Assembly: GCF_024679245.1 (NCBI RefSeq)
Contig: NC_090187.1
Coordinates: 22,206,995 to 22,270,994, forward strand
Source: Pseudorasbora parva
Lineage: Eukaryota; Chordata; Actinopteri; Cypriniformes; Gobionidae
Reading direction: 5' to 3'
Length of the DNA: 64,000 nucleotides
A program made the position numbers and the translations under genes. Positions 1 through 12,739 of the stretch are shown here, one piece after another (the stretch's first letter is position 1; each line of letters starts with the position of its first letter). The notes below the pieces were generated by a model. The model was not told the DNA's origin, did not search any database, and saw only the letters and a list, made by a program, of their open reading frames with translations.

Positions 1-1146
1 GCAATATATCCACAATAAGAATAGTATCTTCTCCATGTTACGCTAGTACTCATGAGCACTTGTGTTGATGATGTAATCGTACCACGTTTCAAAGCCAGAC
101 AATGCTGTGTGAAAGAGACCTAGAAAGAAGGTGGAATTTAACTCTTATGCTGTCTTTTTCTTCTGTCTTCTTTAGATAATACAATAGATGTGCATTGAAA
201 CAATCGTAACTTGATGTTTTGACACAAACACATTATTGCACAGAGTGGAGAGCAATTCTGTTACGAATTCTACACAAATTTGGCTCACAGAGGTGAGAAG
301 TGCATGAGGAGTAACAGCGTGCCTCCACTGTGATTCATTCAAAGCAATTCCTTTAATCTGATATCTCTCAGACAGCGTTTGAAGCTCAGGTCAGACTCTC
401 TCAGTCTGTGAGGTGTGAAGTCCAGAGGGATGATAATTCTTCAAGCTGTTGGGATTTGTAACCTCTTTGTGGAGGAGGACACGGCGGGGTAATACGGGGT
501 AGCCGGCAGTGGCCTGGGAGTCAATTAGTCACCGCAGTGCACAATACAAGCTGACAGCAACATCGGCCGGGCCGAGGGAACACACACAAACTCTCTCGCA
601 CTCACTCCAGGCTATCAGAGAGAGCAGTCCCATGGCACTGTGCTCACCACCGCCTACAGCTTGTTAGAAGACGTACGAACTGGAGCTTGTGCGGAGAGTG
701 AGGGCAAATATTTTAGGGTTATGAAATTCAAGAGGGAACAATAAATATGATGCACAGAAAAAGTGTGGTTACTGTGTTAGTGATAAAACATGAAACCGGT
801 AGGGTGGTTAATAATGGAGGCTGACACAACACGCTGGAGACCCTGAGGCTTTAATGCGCTCAGGTAAAGAATAGCGTGAGCAAAAGCCTTGAAACAGAGA
901 AACCAACACTCAGAACCTTGGCGAAACAAGGATGCCCCATTAGCCATCTTTACAGACTTTTTGGTGAAATCGGTTGGCACAGTAATGTGTGCTTATTTAT
1001 CAGCCTTTACAAAAATTTTCATTTTTTAATAATTTATGCTAATCTTGTAAGTACAAATTTCTGTCTGATTTGACAAATTAATAATACAGAAACAGGCATG
1101 CTTTAGTTTGCAAACAATAAAACCTTGTGCAAATTCATTTGCTTTT
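1..1146. other. Unassigned sequence, no gene recognised
   Basis: No coding region or repeat family is recognised here. Positions about 480-700 are richer in GC than the surroundings and non-repetitive, so they could be conserved non-coding DNA. That is only a guess from composition. Confidence 0.4.
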
Positions 1147-1300
1147 CTAAAGCTCAAACAGTAGAGCAACGCCAAGGTCATGGGTTCGATTCCCAGGGAA
1201 AGCAAGAATTGACAATTGACAAAAAAGTTAATTTTTTTTTTTACCTTGAATGCAATGTAAGTCGCTTTGGATAAAAGCATCTGCCAACTGCATAACTGGA
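1147..1300 (+). mobile_element. tRNA-derived SINE with L2-type tail, copy 1
   Basis: The 5' part resembles a tRNA promoter: an A-box-like AGCTCAAACAGTAGAGC, then the B box GGTTCGATTCC at 1183-1193. The 3' part carries GTCGCTTTGGATAAAAGCAT, the tail shared with the L2-like LINE ending at 54257. Compared with the fuller minus-strand copy at 12448-12610, this copy lacks about ten bases between the A box and the AACG stretch. A poly-T run interrupts the middle. It is a retroposed copy transcribed by Pol III at its source, not a functional tRNA gene. Confidence 0.85.
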
Positions 1301-1599
1301 AATGGAAATTCAAGGCGATATAAATGTTACTAGTTGTATGCAATTGAGTAAATTGAGAAAAGCAATTTCCTAACTGCATATTTTTTTATTTATTATTTTT
1401 TTAATGACTGCATTTATTTGGTCAGAAATATCGTCAAAACAGTAATATTGTAAAATTTCAAAATGTAATTTATTACTGTGATGCAAAGCTACATTTTCAG
1501 CATTCAGTCTTCAGTGGCACATGATCCTACAGAAATCATTCTAATATAGTTTAGATGATCAAACAACTTTTCATATTATTATCAATCTTATGTTTTTGC

Positions 1600-1604
<5 letters not shown>

Positions 1605-1656
<52 letters not shown>
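1605..1656. repeat. (TA)n microsatellite
   Basis: An uninterrupted TA dinucleotide run of about 52 bp. Confidence 0.97.
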
Positions 1657-1658
<2 letters not shown>

Positions 1659-3281
1659 CCATTTTACATTATTTGATTAATAGAAAGTTCAAAAGGACAG
1701 CATTAATTTGAAAAAATAAAATAATTATTTTTTAACATTATAAATGTCTTTACTGTCACCTGCAATGAATTTAATGCATCCTTGCTGAATAAAAACATTA
1801 ATTAATTTATTTTCTATTTTGAACAGCAGTGTGCATTGGCTCTTGCAAAAAACAAGAGTGTGATGTGTGTTTTTATCATGAGCATGCAGTTATTAGAGTA
1901 TTTGTATGTACTGTATGTCCCTAAAACACCCCCTTTTGGATATTACAATGACTTTTAGCAAATGGCTTTGTGATGTTTATGATTTACAATGTGTTTTAAT
2001 CGTTGGAGCTCATCATTACATTTGTTTTCTATTTTCATTTTAATGTGTTTTTCCATTTCCTCTAAATCCTAAATGAGATGTCCCTTTGGTGCAACTCTTG
2101 AGTTCCTGTTGTTGCTAACCTACTTTCACATTATGTTGCCAGAGTACTTTGCTAAACACAGCAATGCCATTCTTTTCTTGGAAGTACAAAATGCCAGGGG
2201 AGAAATAAATCTGCACAATTCGTGGAAACGGCCCCAATAACCACCAATGCATGCAATGCAATGTAAACAAAAAGAAGCAAGATGAAGCAAATCGGTTTGT
2301 TTGTATTTTCAGCACAAATTTTGCACATCTCTTCTTTTATAAAGTAAGTTCACAGACAGGAGCACAACACTGTCGATTTATGTTTTAAAAGATAACTTCA
2401 AATGCAAAGTTGAACTAGGGTTCCCTTTCGAACGGTCAGTTGTATTGCATCACTAGACTCAGTGGAAAAAATAATTTTCTCGAAAATACTGAATCCTTTT
2501 ATAAAATAATGCAATACTACTGCACAGCCATATCAGTGCTGATGCTTACACTGTTGGCTGTTCAGAGGAATCTGCACAAACCTATGGCAGAGTGGCGTAA
2601 TTAACTTACTGAAGAGCCTGCAGCGGAACAGCGAGCTAGCCAGCAGCCAGTCTGATCCAGCATTCAAGTCAGCGGTCTGTCTGATCAGAGTGCCCAATCG
2701 TCTGCGATCCCACGAGCTGTCATGCTGTTTGGCTCTACTCCCTGGCGAAAACAGCAGTGTATACTTATTTTGCTATTGTGATTGAAGTAGTTGATATAAT
2801 GGCCTCAGAAGTGGTAAAAGGATTATTTAACATTAAACTACAACAACAAAAAAACGCAAACTAAGGATGTTCAGGTCAAAGACCACCCAAAAAGGTGCTT
2901 AACACAAAGATAAGTCATGTGATAGATCATTATAAACCAATCAGAAGAACCAATCACAGTTAAAGGAAACTTAAGTGACATGGATTTTCAAGTTGTATGG
3001 TTTAAATGTACAGGTTTCTTTCTGTTCAAGATACTCATTTTGGTTGTTATACTCATTTGGAAAAAAACTTAATTCACGGCAAAAAGCAACTTGGAGTGGT
3101 GTAAGTATGCTTTGGAGCTGAGGAATAGAAGTACTATTCCTCAGCTACGTAGTACTAAAGTACAAGTACTAAAGATTCTGCGCTCGAGAGATCACAGCAG
3201 AGATAGTAATGGTATTGGAAGACTAGAGCCTTTCTCGAGGTGATGCTGTAATACGTAAGTATTAAGGATTCTGCAGAGACC
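1657..3281. other. Unassigned sequence with one short hairpin
   Basis: No gene or repeat family is recognised. A perfect 12-bp inverted repeat (GCTGAGGAATAG, five-base loop, CTATTCCTCAGC) lies at 3117-3145, just upstream of the element starting at 3282. Confidence 0.4.
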
Positions 3282-3781
3282 TAGCCTAGAAATCTAGACG
3301 CACCCTAGCGGCAGCAAATTCTCAATAAACTTCTGAGCTGTAAAAACCAAACTCTGGTCAGGCCAATCACATCATGTATAGAGTCGGTGGGTGGGCTTAA
3401 CATGATGACGGCAGAGTTGTGCTTGCATGCTACTAGTAAACACAGCAGCTGGCGAACAGCGGTCTTTCGAATCAGCTTTGACCTTGACTCTGGAAGACAT
3501 GGAGTTTTCCTCCAAGCTTTTCTCTGAGAAAAGAACAAAGAACGGCACTGAAGTCATTCATAAAAAGGGAAGATGTGTTGGGAGTTTTGCTGACCCCATA
3601 CGGCGAAAGTTTAATCTATTAACTTGCTCTGCTTCACGTTGCTCTGGTTGGTTATAGCTCTATCCACTTGCGTGCAGAGGGAGTTTGAAAGACAACCGTT
3701 TATCCCGCCCCTCGGATTGAGCCCTGTCAATGGTGAGTTCTTAGACCCAACATCTTGATGTGGGTCTGGCTTGTCAGTCTA
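3282..3781. mobile_element. 500-bp non-autonomous DNA transposon with 8-9 bp TSD
   Basis: The element is flanked by a perfect direct repeat GCAGAGACC at 3273-3281 and 3782-3790. Its ends are short, weak inverted repeats: TAGCCTAG at the left, and TAGACTGAC as the right end read inward. The inside resembles a dispersed fish repeat that I recognise but cannot name. No transposase is encoded. A 9-bp duplication would suit a Mutator-like element; if one base is coincidental, the 8-bp version and the TAG termini suit hAT. The boundaries are well supported and the superfamily is not settled. Confidence 0.75.
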
Positions 3782-3790
3782 GCAGAGACC

Positions 3791-4518
3791 AGCATACGTC
3801 TGAGAAGGACGTGAGAATATATAGATGCTCATGTGTATATAAAGATGTGTGTGCCCATGTGTGTTTGAGTAAACGCTAGTGATAGTAGTTCTTGACTCAA
3901 AGTATTGCAGTTGTGTTAGATGTATTCGAGAAGGGAATTACCTCAAGATACTGTAGTTTTATATTAACAACTTAGAGTTGTTTTGAATTTTCCTTGGTGA
4001 AGTCAGATATTGGTATTGAGAATTTTCACAACACTATTTTCATAAAAGAGCAAGCAACGCAAGTGGCACATGCAGAGCCTCTCTGCATACCGAGCAGAGC
4101 TAAACCTCAATTGTGCCTTGCCAGAAGAGCTTGCATGAATCCAACTGGACGAGTGGTTCCTGCCAGGGTGCAAACAGTCCCCTCGACAGAGGGCAGCACC
4201 TTTATTCCTGGAGGTCCACGATGAACTGGTGAAATTTGACTTCACTTTTTCCCACTTCATCCATCTTTCTCGTCCCTGTTGTCAACCATCGAAGGCACAG
4301 AGGAAAAATGGTGTGAGAAGCAGCCACTGCTGGATGAAGCTATTGCTGCAGACCTCTGCCTGCCTGCAGTGTTAGGATGGAAATTCAAAGTGTAAGGATA
4401 TGACTAGCAATCGTCGCTTCAGTCGAAATAAAACTAAATCCATGGCAATCCGAGCGTCTTTTATGTAAAGATGCCCCACCCTTTATGGCAGGCTTTGCAT
4501 GAAAGATGTCTGTCCATA
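3791..4518. other. Unassigned sequence
   Basis: No gene recognised. Overlapping short open frames on both strands at 3994-4260 show no domain or exon structure. Confidence 0.4.
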
Positions 4519-5392
4519 TAATCAATCAATCAATCAACTTTATTTATATAGCGTTTTTACAATGACGATTGTTTAAAGCAGCTTTACAGTGTTAAACAGG
4601 ACAACAACATTTTATTTGGCTAGTTTGATTTGGATAGTTTATAGAATTGAATATGTTATTTAAATAATATAATTAAATAATATAATTATTAACTAATTAA
4701 TACATTTAGTTTGTATATTTAGTTGAATAACCTTAATTAATAATTTTAGTGTCCCCAACTGAGCAAGCCAAGCCAAAGGCGACAGTGGCAAGGAACCAAA
4801 ACTCCATCAGGGAATGATGGAGAAAAATAAACCTTGGGAGAAACCAGACTCAGTCGGGGTGCCAGTCTCCTCTGGCCTATTATTAAACAGTGTATAATTA
4901 TTATTAAGTCATAAATCATATTAGATAGGAATATTCAAAATTTTGGGTAGCACGCAAGAGACGGATTCATTGATGGCGCGTCGATTACACAAGAATATGA
5001 ATACTTGAAAGATCAGAGTTATTGCTTCGGAGACGGGTTTATTGAGGATGATGTGCCGGTGAGGCAAATTCAGAGGAGAAACCAATTGACACGGCTCAGC
5101 AGACACTCCAGGATAAGCTGGTCATGTCCAGAAGCAGGTCCACCATCCGATCCGGACACAGCCTGGATCCGGCCGACTGTAGTAAACCTTGGGATAAACA
5201 GAGAGACTAACATTAGTGTAGGTGCCACTCTTTTTATGATGTAACGAGTACATCAGGTGTTATGAGAAGTGATCCCAGTTCCGGCTGACCTAGTTAATGC
5301 AGCCTAACAATCAGTCAATTGATCTGAATAATAAAAAATTACAAATGTTCTATGTGTATGCCATAATAAAGAGATGCAATTTTAGTCTAGAT

Positions 5393-6851
5393 TTAAACTG
5401 ACAAGAGTGTGTCTGCCTTCCAAACAATGCTAGGAAGACTGTTCCAGAGTTTATGTGCTAAATATGAAAAGGATCGACCGCCTGCAGGTGATTTAGTTAT
5501 TCTAGGTATTATCAACTGGCCAGAGTTTTGAGACCGCAATAGACGTGATGGAGTATAATGTGTTAAGAGCTCGCTTAAGTACTGGGGAGCTAAACCATTT
5601 AGTTTGTAAGTAATAAGCAAAATTTTAAAATGCATGCGATGTTTAATAGGGAGCCAGTGCAGTGTTGACAGAACTGGACTAATATGATCGTACTTCCTGG
5701 TTCTAGTAAGAACTCGACCTGCTGCGTTTTGGACCAGCTGGAGTTTGTTTATTAAGCGAGCAGGGCAACCACCCAGTAGAGCATTACAATAATCTAGCCT
5801 TGAGCTCATGATCGCATGTACTAACTGTTCAGCATTTTGCATTGAAAGCATGTGCCGTAATTTAGATATATTTTAAAGATGTTAGAATGCAGTTTTACAG
5901 ATGCTAGAAACGTGGCTTTCAAATAAAAGAATGGTATTAAAGAGCACACCCAGGTTCCTCACTGACGATGAGGGCTTGACAGAGCAGTCATCAAGTGTTA
6001 AACAGTATTATGGGTTACTACTTGTGGAGCTTTTCTGTCCAATAATTACAAATTCAGTTTTATCTGAATTAAGTTGCAGGAAATTACTATTCATCCAATT
6101 TTTTATATCAGCTATGCATTCCGTTAATGTTGTGAATTGATACGTTTCGTCAGGGCGTGAAGAAATATAGAGCAGAGTATCATCAGCATAACAATGAAAA
6201 CTAATGGCATGCTTCCTAATGATATCTCCCAGTGGTAGCATATACAGGGTGAAAAGCAACGGTCCTAACACTGAGCCTTGCGGTACCCCATACTGAACTT
6301 GTGATCGGTGTGACATCTCTTCATTTACTGCTACAAAGTGATAACAGTCATTTAAGTATGATTTAAACCATGCCAATGCAGTTCCACTAATGCCAACATA
6401 ATTTTCGATTCTATTAAAAAGAATATTGTGATCGATAGTATTGAATGCAGCGCTAAGATCGAGTAACACTAATAGAGAGATCACAATCAGATGATAAGAG
6501 TAAATAATTTGTAACTCTAATTAGAGCAGTCTCAGTACTATGATACGGTCTAAATCCTGACTGGAAATCCTCACATATACCATTTCTTTCTAAAAAGGAA
6601 CATAATTGTGAGGACACACCCCTTTCTAGTATTTTTGATAGAAACGGTAGATTTGAGATTGGCCTGTAATTGACTAATTCTTTAGAATCAAGTTGTGTTT
6701 TTTCAAGTGGTTTGATTATAGCCAACTTAAAAGCTTTCGGTACATATCCTAATGTCAAGGATGAATTAATAATTAGAGGTCGACCGATTAATCGGATTTG
6801 CCGATTAATCGGCAACGATAGCTGATTGGTGGAACAATCGGTTATCGTCAA
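5393..6851 (-). pseudogene. Reverse transcriptase fragments of LINE copy A
   Basis: Three minus-strand open pieces (6851-6453, 6484-6008, 5851-5393) together cover the RT. The first has the [15 protein letters not shown] and STETALIRV blocks. The second has motif A ([14 protein letters not shown]), GVPQGSVLGPLLF and the catalytic YADD at its residues 99-102 (6179-6190). The third is the thumb and C-terminal region with SRLDYCNALLGG and LHWLPIKHR. In LINEs the RT copies the RNA at a nicked target site. Here the frame is broken at about 6470 and about 5900, and a transposon separates the upstream part, so no active protein is made. The motif spacing places it in the L2/CR1 superclade. Confidence 0.88.
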
Positions 6852-7868
6852 AAATCAATACCAATAGTTTTTTCGGTTTGTGTCCGTTGCGGGAGCGGCT
6901 GAGAAGGGTGCTGTCATTACACAGTAGACTATGAGAGCTCTGAGAAGGGTCTGTTGGCATTATATAGCACGAGAGCGGCCTCTAGAGGCCTAATATAAAA
7001 CTATCACTGATTGTTTACATTAACACGTGAGGACACGTGAGGCTGCTTGCTTCACAGCACACGCTGCACAGAGCGCGCTGACACATCTGACGCGCGTTTA
7101 AAAAAGCGAAAGGGAAATGGTATGAATACAGAACACTTCAGGACATGTTGCCAAATCATTCTATAGTATTTTTTTGGTGACTAGATGCTTTAGCAGCAAA
7201 AGAACAGTATGGATGTACTTTGCTTTGTCGTCGAGGCTGAGAGGATGCTAACATTAGCAGTAACATTTACCTCAAGCAGTTAAAGCCATGTAACAACTAG
7301 TAGAAACCAGACTCTATGGTCATGCATCCGACAGAAATATAAACACATCAGAAACGCATTTGATTTCAATACATATTTTGTTATTTTGATAAGAAAACCA
7401 TCAAGTGTTCTAAAAAAGCAAACTGGATTTATATGAAATAGCACTTAATATAATACAGTAATCCATTATAATCTCCAATATTCCATTTGTAACATTAAGT
7501 AAGGTTAATAAACGCTGTAGAAGTATTATTCATTGTTAGTTGTATTTGTTAACCTTTTTTATGCACTATGAATTAACATGAATGATTAAGATACAATTGT
7601 ATTGCTCAACTATTATTACACAGTGTAAAATGTCTATTGCATATCATTCATGTAAGCTAGCTAAATAAGCTAATAAATCCTTGTTAACAAATGGGATTTG
7701 CAGTCTGTTACCTGATATTCACTTACATGTTTCTAGGTTATAGCTAAAGAAACATTTATTCATAATATTTTAATGTTTTAGTTATTTTCTGTAGATTTTT
7801 TTCTCTTGTCATTTTAATATATTCATATTAACATATGCAATTTAGAATTGCATATGTAAATATGATTA

Positions 7869-7932
<64 letters not shown>

Positions 7933-8025
7933 TTAATCTAGTAGCTTTTTAAAAACTATCGATCGATTAATCGGTTATCGGCAAGAGTGGTCCAACCTAG
8001 CTATCGGTATCGGTAAAATCCACTA
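6774..8025. mobile_element. hAT-type non-autonomous element inside LINE copy A
   Basis: The element is flanked by a perfect 8-bp duplication TTAATAAT at 6766-6773 and 8026-8033. Its ends are imperfect inverted repeats starting with TAG (TAGAGGTCGACCGATTAATC at the left; TAGTGGATTTTACCGATACC as the right end read inward). The 8-bp TSD and TAG ends are typical of hAT. Removing it and one TSD copy restores the L2 reading frame, giving the peptide [13 protein letters not shown] across the junction. The inside has no transposase and contains an (ATT)n microsatellite. Confidence 0.88.
7873..7934. repeat. (ATT)n microsatellite
   Basis: About 20 units of ATT/TAT inside the hAT-type element. Confidence 0.95.
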
Positions 8026-8290
8026 TTAATAATATTAAGCAGAGGATCTATGACCTCTGGAAATATCTCTTTTAATAGCCTAGTTGGTATAGGGTTCAAG
8101 CATACATGTTGTTGATTTTGATGATTTAACAAGTTTAACCAATTCTTCTCCTCCTGTGAATGAGTGTAATTTTTCCTCAGTGAAACTACAAAGCTCTGTC
8201 TGAAGTGATACTATAGTAGACGGCTGCATAGTTATAATTTTACTCCTAGTGTTATCAATCTTATAATAAAATTCAGTGGGGCCAAAGTTG

Positions 8291-10835
8291 TTTTAAATCT
8301 CAAAATTGGCCACTTTTCCATGGTTCTTAGAATGGTAAGGAATGGTTTCAGTTGTGTTTCCACTTGAGCCTGTTTCCACTCAGGATTCTCGGCATGGTTG
8401 TCTAACCTTGCTGGTAGAATCCGTGAAGTGACATCGCCACTCAGGATTGGTCACTTGTCTGTTGCCTGGCTACCAGTTTTTCTGTAGCTAGCTAAGCTCT
8501 AGTTGAGCAACATAACACAAATTAATAATAAACCTAAAATAAATCTGATTATCCTCCATAATGCGGCCGTTATTTACCTCTTATTATCCGTTATTTAACT
8601 TAGGCAACGACTGATGGTTTTGTATGACATTCCAAAGAGGATTCCGTTATTAGCCCCACAGTGGAAAATGAAACCAGAACCGTACCAGCCAGCCTGGATC
8701 GGCACAAATTACAATGGTTACGCAATGAGAACCATTCACCCAGATTATGGAAAATAAGCAATTGTCTACTTTTGTGTTCCACAGAAGAAATGCATACAAG
8801 TTTTGAATGACAGTCCACAGCATAATAGCTTACAAGTGATTAAACTCATCATTAAAAGTATTTGGAAAATATCTCACAAGTTTAAAGAGAATCTTTTATC
8901 ATTTTTCTTAGTGAAATATGCTTTAATATAATGCATTAAGAATTACTGCACCTCTTTAAATATATGCAAGGAATTATGTGCTTTTAAAGGCTATGGCTAT
9001 AATACCTCTTCGGTCATTTTTTAAAAATATTGATTTAGCAAAACAATAGTGTGTTCTTGGGCAGGTAAAAAAGACGTTTATGTAAGAATAAGTAGGAGTG
9101 TAGAGAAATACCATGGTAATATCTGAGAGCTGTATAATGTCCTCAGGTTTACCTTTCTCTCTGGAATATTTTCACTGGTTAGCAGTATGTCCCCTACAGT
9201 CATTTAGAGATGGAGAAAGTGCACTGTAGACCTCAGAGCTGCTCTTATGGATAGTAAAAGCACTATGGTAGGCAGGTCTGAACCCAAGTTCAGTTCCCAA
9301 AACGAAGAACAATGTTAAAGAGCCAAAAAGTGCACATTGTTTAATAGACAGTGACTTTCACCGCACAACCCAGGGGCGGAAAGAGAGGTCACTGCACTCA
9401 GGTCAGATGTCACATCCTACACACATCCGTCCTCGGAACTGTGAACGTATTAACATTTTTTCCCAACTTTTACAAAGTTCTGACACAGTAGTTATCCTCT
9501 ATCAGCAAGCAATTTTGCATTTAAAAGATGTTTAATAGCTAATTCTCCTGACGTCTAGGAAAAAGCAAAGCAAAATTTGGGCTGTCAGTGACAATTTAGA
9601 ATTCTAACATGTCAAAGAAATGAAACCGAACACCTTGTAATCACCGTTGACTTTGCTTACATGATGGAATATCACACATCTCGCAAGTTCTTTTGGCATA
9701 AACAGTATGTAACCAAATTCAAGCTTATTAAGGCTAGAAGTAGGTTACTCATAGCCAGCCTATATCGGGTCTATAGTTAACAAGACAGTGCCGTGATGGC
9801 TATTTCATGCTGGGATATTAATGCTTGATCTCAAATAATTAATGTTTCTTGTAGCTTCCAACAAGCCCCTATTTATGAGGCAGGAGTATGAGCAGGCCTA
9901 CTTGTTTCTCTTTTTGTGCAATAACTAAGGCCATTGTTGTACAATTAGAGCACCATCTTCAGAATAGCTTTGCTTTATTTTATTGTAACCGAAATAAGCC
10001 TTGGCAATAATACACCTTGACTGCCAAACAATTCAATGTAGCAGTGCTCACCTGAAGCACTTTGTCCTTACAATGCATCAACAAAATGCATCAGTATTTT
10101 CCCACTGTGATTCAAATCAGTGATTGTTGGGTTGATGTTGTCGATAAGCTCTTGACAAGAGTATGCACGCTCTTGTCTATGGCCCTGGCCTCTGACGACA
10201 ACGTCACACTCTTTTCATGCACTTACTATATTGTAAAATTAAATTTGAATTGGTTCATGGAACTGATGAATAGGCTTTAGCTTAGAGCCAAAGAGTATTA
10301 CAGAGAAGCATGAAACAATTGCAAACAATTGTCAAAACCTAGTGTTGACAACCAGTTGTATAACTGAATTTTTAATTTGAACAATTATAAAGATATAAAA
10401 ATATGCACTTGGCATATGAAAAAGCAGTGGAAAAACAGATGTAGACTTGTAGATATAGTACTAAAGGAGAGACATATCGTATTTGGTCACAATTTGCCCT
10501 ATCATCACGGAACAATATAGCAAAGCACAACTGTTTTTTGCTAGTTTCAGCTAGATGCAGTTACACACAATTGCAGTTAAAAAGCAAATGCATTCACGCT
10601 CAATTGTGCGCCCATGGTCTGAAAACACGGTGTGTTCAGGCGCATTGTTGGCACGTTGCTGTTTTGAGGAAACAGAAATAGACTGCGCCATTGAACATCT
10701 GAAACCTGGTCTAATGTCAATAGTTCAGTATTTTGTTATTTAAAGGGCCAGTTAGTAATATGCACTTATAGACGGGGGTGCACAATGCAAAGATAAAAAA
10801 AAAGATAAAAAGATAAAAATGCCTACATATGACTT
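8291..10835. other. Unassigned sequence
   Basis: No host gene recognised. Around 8300-8700 there are pieces resembling a dispersed DNA element (a TTTTCC block at 8315 and an inverted GTGGAAAA block near 8661), but no clean ends or TSD. The rest is AT-rich and without recognised structure. Confidence 0.4.
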
Positions 10836-10987
10836 AAAGCCCCACTTGGCTACTTTTGCTCTCGGGGTCCCCCTACATTTTGGAAAAAATAATGTCCTCA
10901 ACTACTGTCGTAAGCTCTGTAATCCTACAACAGGGGATGCCATCGCGCGTGCATTTGTTGACATGACAACCCTGATAGCCCTGAACT
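10836..10987. mobile_element. Left-end fragment of a TTAA-target MITE (tentative)
   Basis: The sequence starts AGCCCCACTTGGCTACTTTT directly after a TTAA, which resembles fish MITEs with TTAA duplications. No matching right end was found. An interrupted GATAAAA microsatellite (10792-10820) lies just upstream. Confidence 0.4.
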
Positions 10988-11715
10988 AGTGATGTGCGGT
11001 TCGTCTCATAACCCGCGGACCCCGTATGTCTATTTAATGGTTGCGGGTGCGCGGCGTGTTGTAAAAATATATACAGTGGTGCGGTGCGGGCCAAATAACT
11101 TCATAAAAGCGTCCCGCGGGTTGGTGCAGCACTAACAGTTCCCCTGAAAACTGCAAGAGGAGTTCTTCTGGCGTCGCGTGTGAAATGTCTTCATCCCAGG
11201 TAACGTTACAGTCAGTGGCATATGTTTCAGCATGTCATATGAATATAATTTCATGGGTTTTGTTTTTTTCAAACGCCAAATAATCACGATGCTCACGTTT
11301 ACAAGCCAGCGTCATTATAGTAGTCTATTGGTTACCGTTTTACAGAATCTATATGATACTTCAGTTCAATGTTTGAGTGGTAGCTCACCGTAACAAGCAG
11401 GACAGCATCGGTCGGGCACGCCTCCTTCAGCTCACGCCGACGAGCAAACCCTGGTCACATTTTGATCCTCGTCCTGCCTTTAATCCCATCATTTTTTCAT
11501 TTCCTCTTATTGCGTTCCTCCAACAAAACCTTTTCTTTCTTATGTCTGTGCTGCTTCGGACATGACTATATTATCCGACGAACAAAGTTGGGCTCGCACG
11601 TCCGAATGTAAGGAAGTGTGTGTGTTGGTGGAAGTGACGTATATGCCGTAAAGCAGTCGAATTTTGTAGTTCTTTTCTTTTTCTCGGGTTACTACCCGAA
11701 ACCCGAAGTTTAAAA
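10988..11715. mobile_element. hAT-like element fragment rich in CCCGCGG-type motifs
   Basis: The left end TAGTGATGTGCGGTTCG has the TAGTGATG start also seen in the complete hAT element at 28376. Internal sequence is rich in ACCCGCGG, CGGGTT and CCCGAA, as in a recurrent fish hAT-type family. A matching right terminus and TSD were not found, so the right boundary is approximate. Confidence 0.5.
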
Positions 11716-12099
11716 GTACGATTAAAAACGATACAGACCCCATCAGGCTATGGCAGACGTGTCATTCAACCTATTGTAAGTCGATTTATCATCACAAGAG
11801 TCTTAAAAAATATATTATGAAGGTTGAAAAGTTACCTAGTGCTGCTATAAAGGAAGTGTTTGGAAGATCGTGGCCAAAGCTGGTACTCCAATCACTATCC
11901 CCTCTCCCCCTCACCCTGACTCGAGGTTGCCAGATAGGCTGCAGGATCCAGCAGGAACGTTTGTAACTGCAGCTGTGGAAGAGCTGGCAACCCGGATGCC
12001 GAAACACTACTGACTTTGTGATTGGTAGATAGGTGGAGGGTGGAGCTTCAGGCCAAAACACAACATGTCAACATCAACATCAGTTGAGGGCTGCAACAA

Positions 12100-12239
12100 C
12101 AACTTTTAAATTACATTATCCTGGCCGGACTACTGTTGTTAGTGATATAAGTATTTGAAATGATTGATTTCTTAATGTCTAATCAGGCCATTTTATGATT
12201 AATTGAAAGACATCTCATACTTACATACAGTTCCTTTAA
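12100..12239. mobile_element. Right-end fragment of a TTAA-target MITE (tentative)
   Basis: The sequence ends ACAGTTCC followed by TTTAA, matching the right-end style of TTAA-duplicating fish MITEs. No left partner could be assigned. Confidence 0.35.
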
Positions 12240-12279
12240 GACAATGTTGCCAGAATTATAATCATACACTGCTTGTTTT

Positions 12280-12430
12280 CGTCAGCCAGAGGAGAACTGG
12301 CACCCCGACTGAGCCTGGTTTCTCCCAATGTTTTTTTCTCCATTCATCCCCTGAATACTGAATTTTGGTTCCTTGCTACCATTGCCTTTGGCTTTGGCTT
12401 GCTCAGTTGGGAACACCTAAATTTCAAATA
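12280..12430 (+). repeat. L2-like LINE 3' UTR fragment (copy A subfamily)
   Basis: The blocks GACTGAGCCTGGTTTCTCCC and TTTTGGTTCCTTGC, followed by TTTGGCTTGCTCAGTTGGG, are the plus-strand counterpart of the 3' UTR of LINE copy A at 4740-4870. No coding part is attached. Confidence 0.8.
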
Positions 12431-12447
12431 TATTACCTAGTCAATAC

Positions 12448-12610
12448 ATTTACATTTATGCATTTGGCAGACGCTTTTATCCAAAGCGACTTTCATTGAA
12501 TTCAATGTACACATTTTTACATCATTGTCAGTTCTTTCTTTCCCTAGGAATCGAATCCATGACCTTGACGTTGCTAGCGCCACACTCTACTGGTTGAGCT
12601 ACAGGAAAGC
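12448..12610 (-). mobile_element. tRNA-derived SINE, most complete copy
   Basis: Read on the minus strand it starts GCTTTCCTGTAGCTC at 12610. It has an A box (TAGCTCAACCAGTAGAGTG) and a B box (GGATTCGATTCC, near 12550), then the body and an L2-type tail (AAGTCGCTTTGGATAAAAGC) ending near 12448. It is the best template in the window for the family also found at 1147-1300 and 35574-35689. It directly follows an L2 3' UTR fragment of the other orientation. Confidence 0.88.
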
Positions 12611-12677
12611 AATAGAAAACGGTTTGCATGCTGATTGAGATACTGTAAAATATGTGTAATATGGATTAACATCTTTC

Positions 12678-12681
<4 letters not shown>

Positions 12682-12734
<53 letters not shown>
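12682..12734. repeat. (TC)n microsatellite
   Basis: About 26 units of TC. Confidence 0.97.

Positions 12735-12739
<5 letters not shown>

Larger units (their letters stand above)
4519..8290 (-). mobile_element. L2-like LINE (copy A), 5' truncated and split
   Basis: A minus-strand non-LTR retrotransposon. It starts inside the linker between endonuclease and RT at about 8290, so it is 5' truncated. It continues through RT and a C-terminal region (5393-6851) and a long 3' UTR (about 4519-5392). It ends in GCTATATAAATAAAG followed by a (TTGA)n tail, as in the L2/CR1 group where tails are short tandem repeats rather than poly-A. A hAT-type element at 6774-8025 interrupts it. The 3' end differs from the second L2-like element at 54257-62440, so these are two subfamilies. 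Confidence 0.85.

Noticed and set aside
12448..12610. tRNA gene from the A and B boxes
   Set aside because: No full cloverleaf or matching acceptor arm. The body and L2-type tail show it is a SINE; the same reasoning holds for 1147-1300.
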